DNA from: Pseudo-nitzschia pungens | Lineage: Eukaryota; Bacillariophyta; Bacillariophyceae; Bacillariales; Bacillariaceae | Direction: 5' to 3' | Assembly (NCBI GenBank): GCA_037355855.1 | Contig: CM074761.1 | Location: forward strand, 5,723,346-5,787,345 | DNA length: 64,000 nucleotides | In this document: piece after piece, positions 29,173 through 39,425 of the stretch | Numbering within the stretch: position 1 is the first letter of the stretch | Layout of the letters: every line of letters starts with the position of its first letter | Notes under the pieces: model-generated | What the model was told of the DNA's origin: nothing | What the model saw: only the letters and a program-made list of their open reading frames with translations | Databases searched by the model: none | Program-made: the position numbers and the translations under genes

Positions 29173-30979
29173 ATTTTGCGACGCGCGATTTTGTCCGACG
29201 TTCCGATGTTCCAGTACTTAAAACACGTAGATTTCTACACAACTTTCCCCTTTGATATCTCACTCACTTCTAAAGCTCCTACAACAAAACCAAGCACTAT
29301 ACCTATTAACAGAGACCTCCCCTATCTGATTCTGCTGTTTGTTTGGCTGCTCCTTGCTTCCTTTGGTTGCTTTGGTTCCTTGTTTCCTGTCGGTCGGCCG
29401 GTCGGCAAGCAACAAGCAACACGACCGAAAACAAGGACACATAATTTTCTACAGCAATTGCAGTACTAATTCTACAGCAGCTCTGCTCCGGTTAGTCTCC
29501 ACGCTCAGTTTGTCTCCGAGCTCGGTTTCTCTATCTGTTTTCAAGCTACCTTATTATTTAACGCTATACAGTCTTCCAAGCCCCATAAGTGATACCCACT
29601 TAACGTTCTACATTCTTCAAGGTCGAACCTACTTAACGTTCTACATTCTTCAAGATCGAACACATATACACCCCCCTTCTAGAAGGTTCCTACTCGCTGA
29701 TCCCTAAGTATCTGCAAGTTCGCGCAAGCATATCTTCCAGTTCCCCTTTATTTTCAAGCCAATTGCCCCCTGCTCTTACTAGTGTCAATCACTTAAGAGC
29801 TACCCTGTTACCTAGCCAAGCCCCCCAGTCCCTAAGTGTTTTCGCTTAAGGCTCCCCCTACTACACCTGTTTTCAAGCCAAGACCAACCGATCCCTAAGT
29901 ACCTCCTACTTATTGCACTCTTGTTTCCAAGACTACAGCTACTACAGCCCCTTGTTTTCAAGACTACAATTTCCCTGGTCCCTAAGTGTTCGCGAGTTCC
30001 CTGATCCCTAAGTGTTTTCGCTATTAAGCAACCCCAACTTGAACTTCAAGTTCGACACTGTTTTCAAGAATCAAGCCTCCCCCTGGTCCCTAGGTGTTAC
30101 TACTAAAGCACCTGTTTTCAAGCAAGCAGCTTCCCCGGTCCCTAAGTGTCTCGCTCAAGGTCCCTGTTTTCAAGCCAACTGCCCCTGGATACTGTTCCCC
30201 CCTCTACGTAAATTCTACAGGGCCAAAAGTGGTACTTCTATTCCATTTGCCCGCAACTCTGGACAGAACTACCAGAATTTTCCCTGTAGAATTCTACAGC
30301 AGCTCTGTTCTGATATCCCCCTAACGTTCTATGTTCTTCAAGGTTAAGTCTTTTCAAGTTGAAGTTGTCGAACACATACAAGACTACAGTTTCCCTGGTC
30401 CCTGTTCCAAGCAGCTTCCCTGGTCCCTAAGTGTCTCGCTCAAGCTACCTATTTTCAAGTCAATTGCCCCTGGATACTGTTTCCACTTATAAGTACTTGC
30501 GAGTTTGAACTTCAAGTTCCCTCCTGAGCCTTTTAAGTGTGCCCTGCCATTGATATCCACCGGTCCCTAAGTATTCCTACTAAAGCCCCTGGTTTCTACG
30601 CAAGCAGCTGCCCTGTGGTCCCTCCAAGTCTACAAGCCAATTTGCTGCAGTTTCTACACGATTTGCAGTGGTCTACTGGGATTCTAAATTCTGAAACTCC
30701 AGAGCACCTCTGTGGGTTTCGAACGTGACTCTTCTGGTAGTGCTCCAGTCTTTTCTTTTGGTTCCCCTGGAGCTTTTCCTTGTCCAGCCCAAAGTTGGAC
30801 CTGTTGTTGCTGCTCTACCCTGTTACCCAGCCTACATTTTTGCACCTAAGCGGCGTTTCTGTTGTTGTTTCTGCATTCAACTGGTGGTTTTTCTGCTGTT
30901 GATCTGCCCTCAACCGGTGCTTCTGACAGCCTACCAGCGCCCGAGCCAACACGCCTATTCAGACGATCCTAGCCCCATC
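29173..30979 (+). other. Repetitive leader of the non-LTR element
   Basis: 1.8 kb without credible coding capacity. From about 29570 the phrase GGTCCCTAAGTG(T), followed by CGCT-AAG and CCTGTTTTCAAGCCAA, recurs about ten times (e.g. 29830, 29977, 30006, 30086, 30138, 30426, 30562). Repeated 5' UTR units are known in several non-LTR lineages, where they carry promoter activity; here that is inference. Confidence 0.65.
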
Positions 30980-33937
30980 ATGCCTCCCCCCCCGCCAGCT
31001 TCCAGGCGAAAAAGGTCTACCTTGGCTAACACTCCTTCAAACAAACGCGCCTTTATGGGGACCCCTTCCCGCCGACTACCTGCTGGTTCCGTTCTTCAGG
31101 CTACTCCCTCTCCCCCTCCCTCTCCCCGTACAGCTAGGGATTCACTCCCTTCTGATGATGATATGTCCTTCACTTCTGCTGTGTCTACTGGTGCACTAGA
31201 TGATGTTGATATGAGCACTGAGCAGTCAGGTACTGGGCATTCAGACACAGGGCATTCAGGCAGTGGGCAGTCCGACAGTGGGACGTCTGACAGTGGGAAG
31301 TCCAACAGTGGGAAGCCCAACAGTGGAAATTCCAACAGTGGGACGTCCAACAGTGGGAAGCCCAACAGTGGAAAGTCCAACAGTGCGACGTCTAGGGATG
31401 GCCAGCCAGGCTCTGAGCACTCAGACTCTAAGCACCCTCCTTCCAAGGTCTCTCCTTCCACGTCTAGTCTGAAACAAGCTACTCTTGCATTTCTTTCTGA
31501 CACACCGTCTGCAGAGCGACATGCCCTGCGCAAGAAAGCCCTGGCTGCTGCCAACAAAGCTCACTCAGATTCCTTCCTCTGGTGCTTCTACGGTAAGGGG
31601 CCTTTTACTGGTCTTGCTTCCATTCCCACCCCTATCCACACTCTTCGTAAAACTCCAGCAGGATCCCGGCTATGGAATGGGTGTCCTAGTCCCACTCACT
31701 TCTTCAGCAAGAAAGATGGGAATGACAAGAAATCCATCCATGATGTCTGTCAGTCTGCCATCCCTCCAGCATATGCTCAAGCTTTTCCTGACAACCCTGA
31801 GTGGAGAACTGCTTCTGTGGAGTCCCTGGTTTCCCTTGCTTCTCTCTGCTTTCAAGCCTCTGCAGACTGGACCAAGCAACCTTCAGGCCATGCTCTGAAG
31901 AGATGTCTTATTGGTTTGGCCAAGATGTCTCCTGAGTGTTTTGACGACCTGTATTGTGAAGGTAACCTTTTGCCCAGCACTGAAGGAAGAGTTTGGTTGG
32001 CAGCCAATCAGGTGCTTGGCTCCCACTGGCATTTCAAGAAGCGACCTCCTACACCTGCGCCAGCTGCAGTTGATGATGCTTCCACTTCCAAATCAGTGTC
32101 CTTTCTTCCTGGTGGTGGTGATGCTACTGTCTTGTCCTCCTCTGCTGGGCATTTCCTCCAACGCCGAGGGGTTTGCTCCAGTGATTCTAGAGCTCCAGTG
32201 GATGTCACTGCTGGCACCAAGTGTTCTCATAGTTCTTATGTCACTCTGTCCCTTCCAAGGTTGATGTCACAACGCCCTGGGGAACTATATGATGAGCTGC
32301 TCAAGTCTCTCAAGGAAGCTTTGGATCTTCTATGGACTGTTGACAAGCGCCTGGTGTTGTATGTTTTTCCCTCCAGAGCCAGGCTCAACCCCAAGGCCAA
32401 GCCTGTTACCAAGTTTTGGACGACACTTCCTGACAGGAAGACCTTGGAATTGTATGTTGCTCAGCTCTGGCTTCGCAGTAGAACTGCTCCTCATCTACGC
32501 TTCTTTGTGGGACACAGTGCTTCCCTGGAGAAACTCTTTTCAGCACAATTGCTCCAGAGGCTCAGAGACCGTGATATGGACCTGAAATATGACCACATAC
32601 AGGCCCCAGTTATTGTCACATGTGGCTTTCTCCTTGGATCTTACATGCAGAGTTTTGATCTTGACCACTACAACGAATTGCTTCACACTCATCCCAGGTT
32701 TCAGGCGTGTCCTATTGCTGTTATCAGGAAAAATATCAGCCTTGACAACTCCAGAACTCCTGATCCCAATCCGGTTCTGGCTGCTCATGTTTTATGTGAT
32801 GCAACAAAGCGCGCCCAAACTGTTAAGCTCCTCAAAGCCCAGTTCAATCGTTGCAAACCTTCAGACATTGCCTCTCTCCCTGATGGTAAATTCTACAAGT
32901 TTATTGAGACAGCTACCAATCCTTCTGACAGACCTCTTCCCCCCTCCAAGCTCAAGACTGTTCGCCAGGCTAAGCACCGCCAAGCTAAATTTATTGAGAG
33001 CCATGAAACTGCTCCTGTTCTGGGGGTGGTTGATCTTGATCTTCCAGTTGACCTGGGCCAAGGGCTGGGTTTGAAGACACTGCGCAGTGTGCTTCTGGGT
33101 ATCAGAACCCGTGACAATTGGTCATGGCCTCTTTTTCTTTCTGTCGATACCAGTTCATACCGAGGCGAGATCCTTGCTTTGTACAATATCACTACCAAGG
33201 CTGAAGCAATGGCCATGTTGTCTTTCCTGCCTATTATACTGGAAGCTCATTATGGTTCTTGTGTTCGACAATGGTTCTCTTCTGAGTGCTTGACTGAAAT
33301 GGAAGCCTACCATTGGGATGATGCTGCCAATTGTGTTGTGGAAACTGAACCTGCTGCAGATCCAATGCAGGATGACTCTCTTCCCTTTTTTGGTGATGGG
33401 GATGCAAGAGATTGGGAACTTGTTGATGATGACTTGTCAGTTGACCTTGCCCCAGACCTCACCTTTGATCTGGATCTGCACTTTAACCTCCAAGCCCGTG
33501 CTGACAGTGGTGGTGGCGGATTTGATGATTCTCAATCCATGGATACTTTAGCAACCGGTACTTCCAATCTCACTGATGTCCAGGCTTCAGCGCCTGCAGG
33601 TGGTGTTCCTACTGGAGGTGATCCTTCCAATGTTGCCAAGGCTGATGCCTCTCCTGGTATTCCTCCTGAAGTTCCCCCTGCAGTTCCTGACCCTCCCCAG
33701 AATGCCATGGCCGGTGACCTCCCTGTGGCCTTCCCTGATTCCTCAACTGCAGTTCCTGCTGCCGGTGGTGGGGAAGACGCAGCCTCTGCATTGAGGCTTG
33801 GAGTTGCTGCAATTGCATTCTCCTCCAGCCATGATGCTAGTGTCAGTGATTTGAGCCATGCCAATGTTTCCACCAAATCAGCTCCGGCAACTTTTTCAAC
33901 CGTGCGACAGACTCGGTTTCCTTCTGATCATGGTTAG
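30980..33937 (+). CDS. ORF1 protein of the non-LTR retrotransposon
   Basis: 985 residues from the first ATG of the open frame (30980, MPPPPPASRRKRSTLANTP). A basic, Pro-rich N terminus suggests RNA binding. Residues about 75-140 are a run of SDSGTSDSGKSNSGKPNSGN type encoded by 15-bp repeats. The middle and C-terminal parts look globular but match no family I can name; the last 150 residues are Ala/Pro/Gly/Asp-rich. ORF1 proteins of non-LTR elements normally coat the element RNA; this role is inferred from position ahead of ORF2. The stop codon TAG (33935-33937) overlaps the ORF2 start (ATGGTTAG), so coupled reinitiation is plausible. Confidence 0.75.
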   Translation: MPPPPPASRRKRSTLANTPSNKRAFMGTPSRRLPAGSVLQATPSPPPSPRTARDSLPSDDDMSFTSAVSTGALDDVDMSTEQSGTGHSDTGHSGSGQSDSGTSDSGKSNSGKPNSGNSNSGTSNSGKPNSGKSNSATSRDGQPGSEHSDSKHPPSKVSPSTSSLKQATLAFLSDTPSAERHALRKKALAAANKAHSDSFLWCFYGKGPFTGLASIPTPIHTLRKTPAGSRLWNGCPSPTHFFSKKDGNDKKSIHDVCQSAIPPAYAQAFPDNPEWRTASVESLVSLASLCFQASADWTKQPSGHALKRCLIGLAKMSPECFDDLYCEGNLLPSTEGRVWLAANQVLGSHWHFKKRPPTPAPAAVDDASTSKSVSFLPGGGDATVLSSSAGHFLQRRGVCSSDSRAPVDVTAGTKCSHSSYVTLSLPRLMSQRPGELYDELLKSLKEALDLLWTVDKRLVLYVFPSRARLNPKAKPVTKFWTTLPDRKTLELYVAQLWLRSRTAPHLRFFVGHSASLEKLFSAQLLQRLRDRDMDLKYDHIQAPVIVTCGFLLGSYMQSFDLDHYNELLHTHPRFQACPIAVIRKNISLDNSRTPDPNPVLAAHVLCDATKRAQTVKLLKAQFNRCKPSDIASLPDGKFYKFIETATNPSDRPLPPSKLKTVRQAKHRQAKFIESHETAPVLGVVDLDLPVDLGQGLGLKTLRSVLLGIRTRDNWSWPLFLSVDTSSYRGEILALYNITTKAEAMAMLSFLPIILEAHYGSCVRQWFSSECLTEMEAYHWDDAANCVVETEPAADPMQDDSLPFFGDGDARDWELVDDDLSVDLAPDLTFDLDLHFNLQARADSGGGGFDDSQSMDTLATGTSNLTDVQASAPAGGVPTGGDPSNVAKADASPGIPPEVPPAVPDPPQNAMAGDLPVAFPDSSTAVPAAGGGEDAASALRLGVAAIAFSSSHDASVSDLSHANVSTKSAPATFSTVRQTRFPSDHG
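31205..31392 (+). repeat. Coding minisatellite in ORF1, 15-bp unit
   Basis: About twelve tandem units of the form AACAGTGGGAAGTCC encode Ser/Gly/Asn/Asp/Lys pentads. Variants GGGACGTC, GGGAAGCC and GGAAATTC are interspersed, showing a higher-order pattern. Confidence 0.8.
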
Positions 33938-36900
33938 GTTTTCTGGTATGGGGTCTGATGGGATGCCTTCCACACCAAATCCCATCAATGCTTCTCCGAT
34001 TTCTCCCTTTTCCCCCTCCGACTCTTCACCTGTCTCTCATTTTGTCCAATTAAATCTTCATGGAGACTCTCTTGCTGCTAAGGATTCTGATAGTTTTGGC
34101 CATCCTTTTCCTCGAGCTCCATCATCTAATTCCACCATCATCACCTTCCAAAACATAGGGCCTCAGCGTAGAGCTGCTTTTATGTCCAGGTCCAGGCACA
34201 ACTCCCGTCAATTTGTCAAGAGCAATGCCAGTGTGGCTCTTTTTGCTGAACATTGTTTGAATGAATCCAAACTTCTGCCATGTGATCTTTTCAATCGGCG
34301 CATGAAGAATATCAGTCCCTCAAGTTTTTCCTACCTTGCCAACAACAAGCATGAAGCTTCTGACTGTTCATGGCTTCAGCCTGGTGGTACAGGGTTTTCC
34401 ATTGATCAACTGTTCAGTTCCCACAAGATTGCCCATGGGGCTGATCCTTCTGGTCTTGGGCGATGGTCCTTTGTCAAGTTTCAGGGCAGGGATGGTTACA
34501 CTGTCACTATGTTTTCTGCTTACTGCCCTGTTGAAAATGACAGGGACCTTGGTTCCGTCTGGAATCAACAGTACCGATACTTTCAAGCAGCTGAAAATCT
34601 TTTCAGTCCCAACCCATGCATTCTCTTTCACAGGGATTTGACTGCTGCCCTTCAGGTCTGTCTGGGTGCCGGTGACCAGGTCATTCTTGGGATTGATCAA
34701 AATGCTGATGTTCGGACTGATGGCTTGTCTTTTGAGCTCAAGGCTCTTGGTTTCAGAGATGCCATTCTTACCCTTCATAGTCAGTCTTCTCCTCCTGCCA
34801 CTCACAACCGCAACACTACCAGAACACCAATTGATGCCATTTGGGTCTCTGAGAATGTTGATGTTCTCAGGGCTGGGTATTGTCCCTTTGGTGGCGCCTA
34901 TGGTATGGAATCGGACCACAGAATGCTTTGGATTGAAGTCTGTAATTGCAGCCTCATGGGCAAATACCTGCCACCTCCCGTGAGCTTCTCTCATTCCAAA
35001 CTCCAGTCCTCCCACCCTCATCTGCGCCAACGGTATTTCAAGCGTGTCAGGCACAGCTTTCTCAAGGCTGGAGTGTTTTCTCTCCAAGCTAAGCTGGAAC
35101 ACCTCCTGGCTCAGTTTCAGTCTGGGGATATTTCTGTGCGCGCTGATCTCATCACCACATATGAAGTCCTCCATGAAACCTCCACCTCTCTCAGGCTCTC
35201 TGTTGAACAAAACCTTTGCCACACAAGAGCTGGTCTGGTTCCATGGTCCCCGAAGCTGCAAGTCTATCGTGATACAATTGACTTTTGGCGGCGTGTTGTT
35301 AAGCTGAGACAGGGTGTGTCCACCAGTCATACTGTTTTGAAAAGGCTGGCATGCAAGCTTTCTCTCTACAAAGGAGAACACTGTGATCTTTCCAGTGCTG
35401 TCCTCCACCTGAAACAAGCTTACAGGCAATACCGGGCAGTGAAAAAATTGGCCCCCTCTTGGAGAGACTCCTTCAATCAAGGCCTGGTGGATGCACTTCT
35501 TGCTGAAGGCAAACCTCACAACCAGAATGCTTCCCAGATTCGTGCCAGGATGCGTAGGGAACGTCTTCAAAGAGAGCTTGGCCTTGCTGCTAGGTCTATT
35601 CGGGGACGTGTCAACAAGTCAGCTGTCTTGAGAGCTATTGCAGTTGGCCCTGATGGTGCTGAACAGGTCTTGGAGTCCCAGTCCACTATGGTTCCAGCTA
35701 TGGCTGAATCCAATGTCCGGCGTCAACAGCAGTGTCTTGGCACTCCCTCCATGACTCCCTCCTTCATTCAAGATTTTGGCTACCTCGGCACAGCCCATGC
35801 TTCTGCTCAAGTTCTTGATGGCACATATAATCCTCCTCCTGCCACTGACAAATACCTGTCTGAATTTCTTTCTTGTCTCAAAGTCCCTGCCTCTATTCTG
35901 AGTTTGCCTCCCTTTGACTATTCAGTGTGTCCAGCTGACAATGCTGCTGCCTGGAAACACCAGAGGGAACGCACAGCAAGTGAACCTTCTTGCTTGAGTT
36001 TTGCCCACCACAAGGCTTTTGCCCTGGATCCCCAGTTGAACAAGTTTGACACTCTACTGAGATCCGTCCCATTGATTGTTGGCTTCTCTCCTTCTGCCTG
36101 GCAGGTCATCACGGATGTTGAGATATTCAAGAAACCTGGTGAATATAGAGTGGATAAGATGAGACTCATCCAGTTGATGTCTCCTGAGTTCCAAATCAAC
36201 AACAAGATGATTGGCAGACGCATTCTTGCCCATGCTGAACGTGCCAATGCAGTGGCGGTTGATCAACATGGAAGCAGGAAACACCACAAGGCCATCAACA
36301 CCTGCTTGAACAAGAAGCTCATCTGTGATGTGTTGAGGCAGAAGCGCAGATCCGGTGCTGTTGCTATGAATGATGCCAAGGGCTGTTATGATAGAATCTC
36401 TCATCCCATTGCAGGTCTCACTCTCCAGAGCTTTGGTGTTCCTGCACATGTGTGTGAAGTTCTTCTTTCTACTCTGCAACATGCTAAGCACCACATCAAA
36501 ACTGGTTTTGGTCGTTCCGGCCCTGTGTATGGTGATGAACCTGTTCCTCTCAGTGGTTGTGGCCAAGGCAATGGTATTGGTCCAACTCTTTGGGCCTTGG
36601 TGTCAACCATTGTCTTCCGAATGATGCAACAGGCTGGGCATGGTGTCCATCTTATCACTTCTTTGTCACTGCAACTGGTTTCTCTTGTGGGTTTTGCCTT
36701 TGTGGATGACACAGATTTGTTTTGTGCTGGCTCTGATTCCTCAACATCTGGTGAGGAATTGGCTGTTGATTTTCAGGGAGCTCTTGACCGATGGGCTGGC
36801 GGGATTATTGCCACTGGTGGTGCGATTGAACCTGCCAAATCCTTCTGTTATTTGATTGATTTCAAATGGAATGGATCCGGTTGGGACTATCGCTCCATTG

Positions 36901-39401
36901 CTGACATGCCTGGTGACTTCTCAGTTGCTGATAAGAATGGCAATCGCGCTACCCTGGATCGTTTTGAAGTTGACCATGCTGACAAGACCCTTGGGGTTTT
37001 TATCTCCATGGATGGCAATGAGGAAGCACAGATTGCTCACATGAAGTCACAGTCCCAGTCTTTTGGCTCTCAGCTCAAGGCTTCCAAGTGTGAGAAGAGG
37101 GCATCCCTCTACACATTCAAGTATTCTTTCATGAAGTCTGTTGAATACCCCATGCCTGTCACGCAACTTGATGAGGCCACTTGGACTAAGATAATTCACC
37201 CAGCTCTTGTTCCTGTGCTGAATAAAGCAGGGATGTCACGGACATTTCCCAGACATGTATTCTATGGTCCTTCCCTCTATCAAGGCTTTGGTTTCATTCA
37301 CCCCTACCTCCTCCAAGAGTTCAGTCATATTGCCACCCTCTTTCAGGAATCTGTCAGGTCCTCCCAAACTGGTAGGATTCTCAGGCTAACTGCTGAGTCT
37401 CTACGGCTCGAACTTGGCATTCCTCTCCATCTTGGTGTCACACCATATCATCCTTTTGCTTCCTATGTCACTCCCTGCTGGTACAAACATGTGTGGAAGT
37501 TTTTCTCTGTTCACCCTGTGAGCTTGTTTGAAGACTTCCCAGATCTTCCCCTGCTACGTTCCAATGACTGCTATCTCATGCAAGCCTTGTGGAAGCGACG
37601 CTCCCACATCCTAGCCCCTCTGAACAAACTCGCAGGGAAAAAGGGCAAAATGAACTGGTATTGGGGTCCAGCAGAGCAGAAAGCTTTCATGGAGGCGAAG
37701 AGGATGCTCGCAGATGAAGCTAAGCTTGCATTCCCGGACTTTACGAAACCATTTCATCTCTACTCAGACGCCAGCGATAGGCAGCTGGGAGCAACTGTAT
37801 GCCAAGATGGCAAGCCCCTTGGTTTCTACACCCGGAAGCTGAACTCAGCGCAGCTCAACTACACTGTTGGAGAAAAAGAACTCCTGGGCATAGTAGAAGG
37901 CCTGAAGGCATTCGAAGGAATCCTACGAGGACAAGATGTGATTATTCACACAGACCACCTTAACCTGCTCTATCAGCAGATGCCCACCCAAAGGATGGTC
38001 CGGTGGAGACTCCTCATGGAGGAGTTCCACCCGGTAGTCAAGCACGTGGCTGGCAAAGACAACGATGCAGCAGATGCACTATCACGACTGGATATTACTG
38101 ATGACCCAGCGGACACAGTGGAATGGCTACCACCAAATAAGCCCCTCACCTACGCGGATGAGGAAGAGCACCTCCGGCAACTCCTATTCCCGCTTGGAGA
38201 AGTGCCGGAAGAATTCCAGGGCAATAGTGCATTCCCACTTGCCCCGGACATGATTCAGTTCTACCAGCAAAAGGACACAGGAATCATGAGTGCTCTGGAA
38301 AAAGACAATCGACTAACCACCAAAATAGTGGAAGGTTACAACCTAATCCACAAAGAAGGAAAGATTCTGATTCCCGACAAACTCAAGGACAGAGTCATGG
38401 AATGGTACCACAGCATGTTGGTCCATCCCGGAGAAAAGAGAATGGAACAGAGCATACGCTCAGTCTTCACCTGGAAAGGCCTACGAAAGGACGTTCAGGA
38501 TCTCTGTAAACACTGTCACACGTGCCAGATGTTCAAAAAGAGTGGCCGGAAGAAGTATGGACTACTACCGGAGAAAGCAGTGGAAGTCACCAAATGGCAG
38601 AGGGTCAATGTGGACCTCTGGGGACCTGCAACTGTCCACAATAAAAATGGTAAAGACTACCATATCCATGTGCTCACCATGGTGGACCCAGTGACCGGAT
38701 GGTTTGAACTGGCCCACCTGAAGGACTCACCAAATGCAGCAGAAACTCAACGATTGTTGGATAGTACCTGGCTAGCAAGATATCCTCGACCAAAAGAAAT
38801 CGGATTCGATGGTGGAAGTGAGTTCAAAGCAGAGTTCCAAGAGCTCTGTGACAACATGGGGATGAAAAGAAAACCCAGTGGCGCCTGGAACCCACAATCC
38901 AACTCAGTGCTGGAGAGAATCCACCAGGTCCTGAAGGACTGCCTATTGTCCTTTAACCTGGAACAAAGAGACCTCCATGAGAAGGACCCCTTTGAGGAAT
39001 TCACTACCAAGGCAGCGTACGCTATCAGAAGTGCCATCCACACCACGCTGGGATACTCTCCAGCACAACTGGTGTTCGGACGGGATATGTTCATGCCGGT
39101 GAACTTCCCAGTGGATTGGGAAGCAATCCAAGCAAGGAAGCAGAAAAGCATCCACAAGAGCAACATCAGGGAAAACCAGAAGAGGATCCCCCATGTCTAT
39201 AAAGAAGGAGACTATGTCACCCTGGAAAGGAAGGGCATTATTCCAAAACTATCCTTCCCACGGCAAGGACCTTACAAGGTGCTCAAGGCCCATGATAATG
39301 GAACTGTAACTATTGAAACTGCTCCTTTTGTAACTGACCGGGTTAACATCAGGAGAGTCCATCCCTATTATTGCAGGGATAGCCCTGAACCAGAGAAGTA
39401 A
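33930..39401 (+). CDS. Chimeric ORF: non-LTR APE endonuclease-RT fused in frame to gypsy RNase H-integrase
   Basis: 1,823 codons, ATG 33930. Residues 1 to about 340 are an APE-type endonuclease (IDQNADVR near 255, TPIDAIWVS, SDHRMLW near 328), which nicks target DNA in non-LTR elements. RT follows at about 640-1,060 (motif A NDAKGCYDRI, motif B GCGQGNGIGP, motif C FVDDTD near 925). At about residue 1,220 (base 37588) the sequence changes to gypsy: RNase H (LYSDASDRQLGA), integrase zinc region (CKHCHTC), D-D-E (VDLWGP, FDGGSEFK, VLERIHQ) and a GPY/F-like end (RQGPYKVL). No stop or frameshift marks the join. Whether the fusion protein is made or works is unknown. A transcript from the element A LTR would meet gag and ORF1 first. 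Confidence 0.85.
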   Translation: MVRFSGMGSDGMPSTPNPINASPISPFSPSDSSPVSHFVQLNLHGDSLAAKDSDSFGHPFPRAPSSNSTIITFQNIGPQRRAAFMSRSRHNSRQFVKSNASVALFAEHCLNESKLLPCDLFNRRMKNISPSSFSYLANNKHEASDCSWLQPGGTGFSIDQLFSSHKIAHGADPSGLGRWSFVKFQGRDGYTVTMFSAYCPVENDRDLGSVWNQQYRYFQAAENLFSPNPCILFHRDLTAALQVCLGAGDQVILGIDQNADVRTDGLSFELKALGFRDAILTLHSQSSPPATHNRNTTRTPIDAIWVSENVDVLRAGYCPFGGAYGMESDHRMLWIEVCNCSLMGKYLPPPVSFSHSKLQSSHPHLRQRYFKRVRHSFLKAGVFSLQAKLEHLLAQFQSGDISVRADLITTYEVLHETSTSLRLSVEQNLCHTRAGLVPWSPKLQVYRDTIDFWRRVVKLRQGVSTSHTVLKRLACKLSLYKGEHCDLSSAVLHLKQAYRQYRAVKKLAPSWRDSFNQGLVDALLAEGKPHNQNASQIRARMRRERLQRELGLAARSIRGRVNKSAVLRAIAVGPDGAEQVLESQSTMVPAMAESNVRRQQQCLGTPSMTPSFIQDFGYLGTAHASAQVLDGTYNPPPATDKYLSEFLSCLKVPASILSLPPFDYSVCPADNAAAWKHQRERTASEPSCLSFAHHKAFALDPQLNKFDTLLRSVPLIVGFSPSAWQVITDVEIFKKPGEYRVDKMRLIQLMSPEFQINNKMIGRRILAHAERANAVAVDQHGSRKHHKAINTCLNKKLICDVLRQKRRSGAVAMNDAKGCYDRISHPIAGLTLQSFGVPAHVCEVLLSTLQHAKHHIKTGFGRSGPVYGDEPVPLSGCGQGNGIGPTLWALVSTIVFRMMQQAGHGVHLITSLSLQLVSLVGFAFVDDTDLFCAGSDSSTSGEELAVDFQGALDRWAGGIIATGGAIEPAKSFCYLIDFKWNGSGWDYRSIADMPGDFSVADKNGNRATLDRFEVDHADKTLGVFISMDGNEEAQIAHMKSQSQSFGSQLKASKCEKRASLYTFKYSFMKSVEYPMPVTQLDEATWTKIIHPALVPVLNKAGMSRTFPRHVFYGPSLYQGFGFIHPYLLQEFSHIATLFQESVRSSQTGRILRLTAESLRLELGIPLHLGVTPYHPFASYVTPCWYKHVWKFFSVHPVSLFEDFPDLPLLRSNDCYLMQALWKRRSHILAPLNKLAGKKGKMNWYWGPAEQKAFMEAKRMLADEAKLAFPDFTKPFHLYSDASDRQLGATVCQDGKPLGFYTRKLNSAQLNYTVGEKELLGIVEGLKAFEGILRGQDVIIHTDHLNLLYQQMPTQRMVRWRLLMEEFHPVVKHVAGKDNDAADALSRLDITDDPADTVEWLPPNKPLTYADEEEHLRQLLFPLGEVPEEFQGNSAFPLAPDMIQFYQQKDTGIMSALEKDNRLTTKIVEGYNLIHKEGKILIPDKLKDRVMEWYHSMLVHPGEKRMEQSIRSVFTWKGLRKDVQDLCKHCHTCQMFKKSGRKKYGLLPEKAVEVTKWQRVNVDLWGPATVHNKNGKDYHIHVLTMVDPVTGWFELAHLKDSPNAAETQRLLDSTWLARYPRPKEIGFDGGSEFKAEFQELCDNMGMKRKPSGAWNPQSNSVLERIHQVLKDCLLSFNLEQRDLHEKDPFEEFTTKAAYAIRSAIHTTLGYSPAQLVFGRDMFMPVNFPVDWEAIQARKQKSIHKSNIRENQKRIPHVYKEGDYVTLERKGIIPKLSFPRQGPYKVLKAHDNGTVTIETAPFVTDRVNIRRVHPYYCRDSPEPEK
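37588..38117 (+). repeat. Right copy of the 530-bp direct duplication
   Basis: Same as 28643-29172 except CGA at 37926-37928 where the left copy has TGA. From 38118 the gypsy pol continues with sequence absent from the left side, so this copy is the one contiguous with integrase. Confidence 0.93.
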
Positions 39402-39414
39402 TTGTTACAGTACC

Positions 39415-39425
39415 ATGGAGGAGCA
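39415..39425 (+). promoter_or_regulatory. Polypurine tract of element A
   Basis: ATGGAGGAGCA directly precedes the 3' LTR, the expected place for plus-strand priming. The same sequence precedes the 3' LTR of element B at 61730-61740. Confidence 0.6.

Larger units (their letters stand above)
29173..37587 (+). mobile_element. Non-LTR (APE-type) retrotransposon segment inside element A
   Basis: 8,415 bases comprising a repetitive leader (29173-30979), ORF1 (30980-33937) and the APE-RT part of ORF2 (33930-37587). The 3' end of the native ORF2 (RNase H, CCHC, 3' UTR) is missing: the frame runs directly into gypsy sequence. Both borders coincide with the 530-bp duplication. No poly(A) or short target duplication is present, so this does not look like an ordinary target-primed insertion. 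Confidence 0.85.

Noticed and set aside
30725..30979. N-terminal extension of non-LTR ORF1
   Set aside because: The open frame begins at GTG without an ATG until 30980; the extension is hydrophobic and lies in the repetitive leader.
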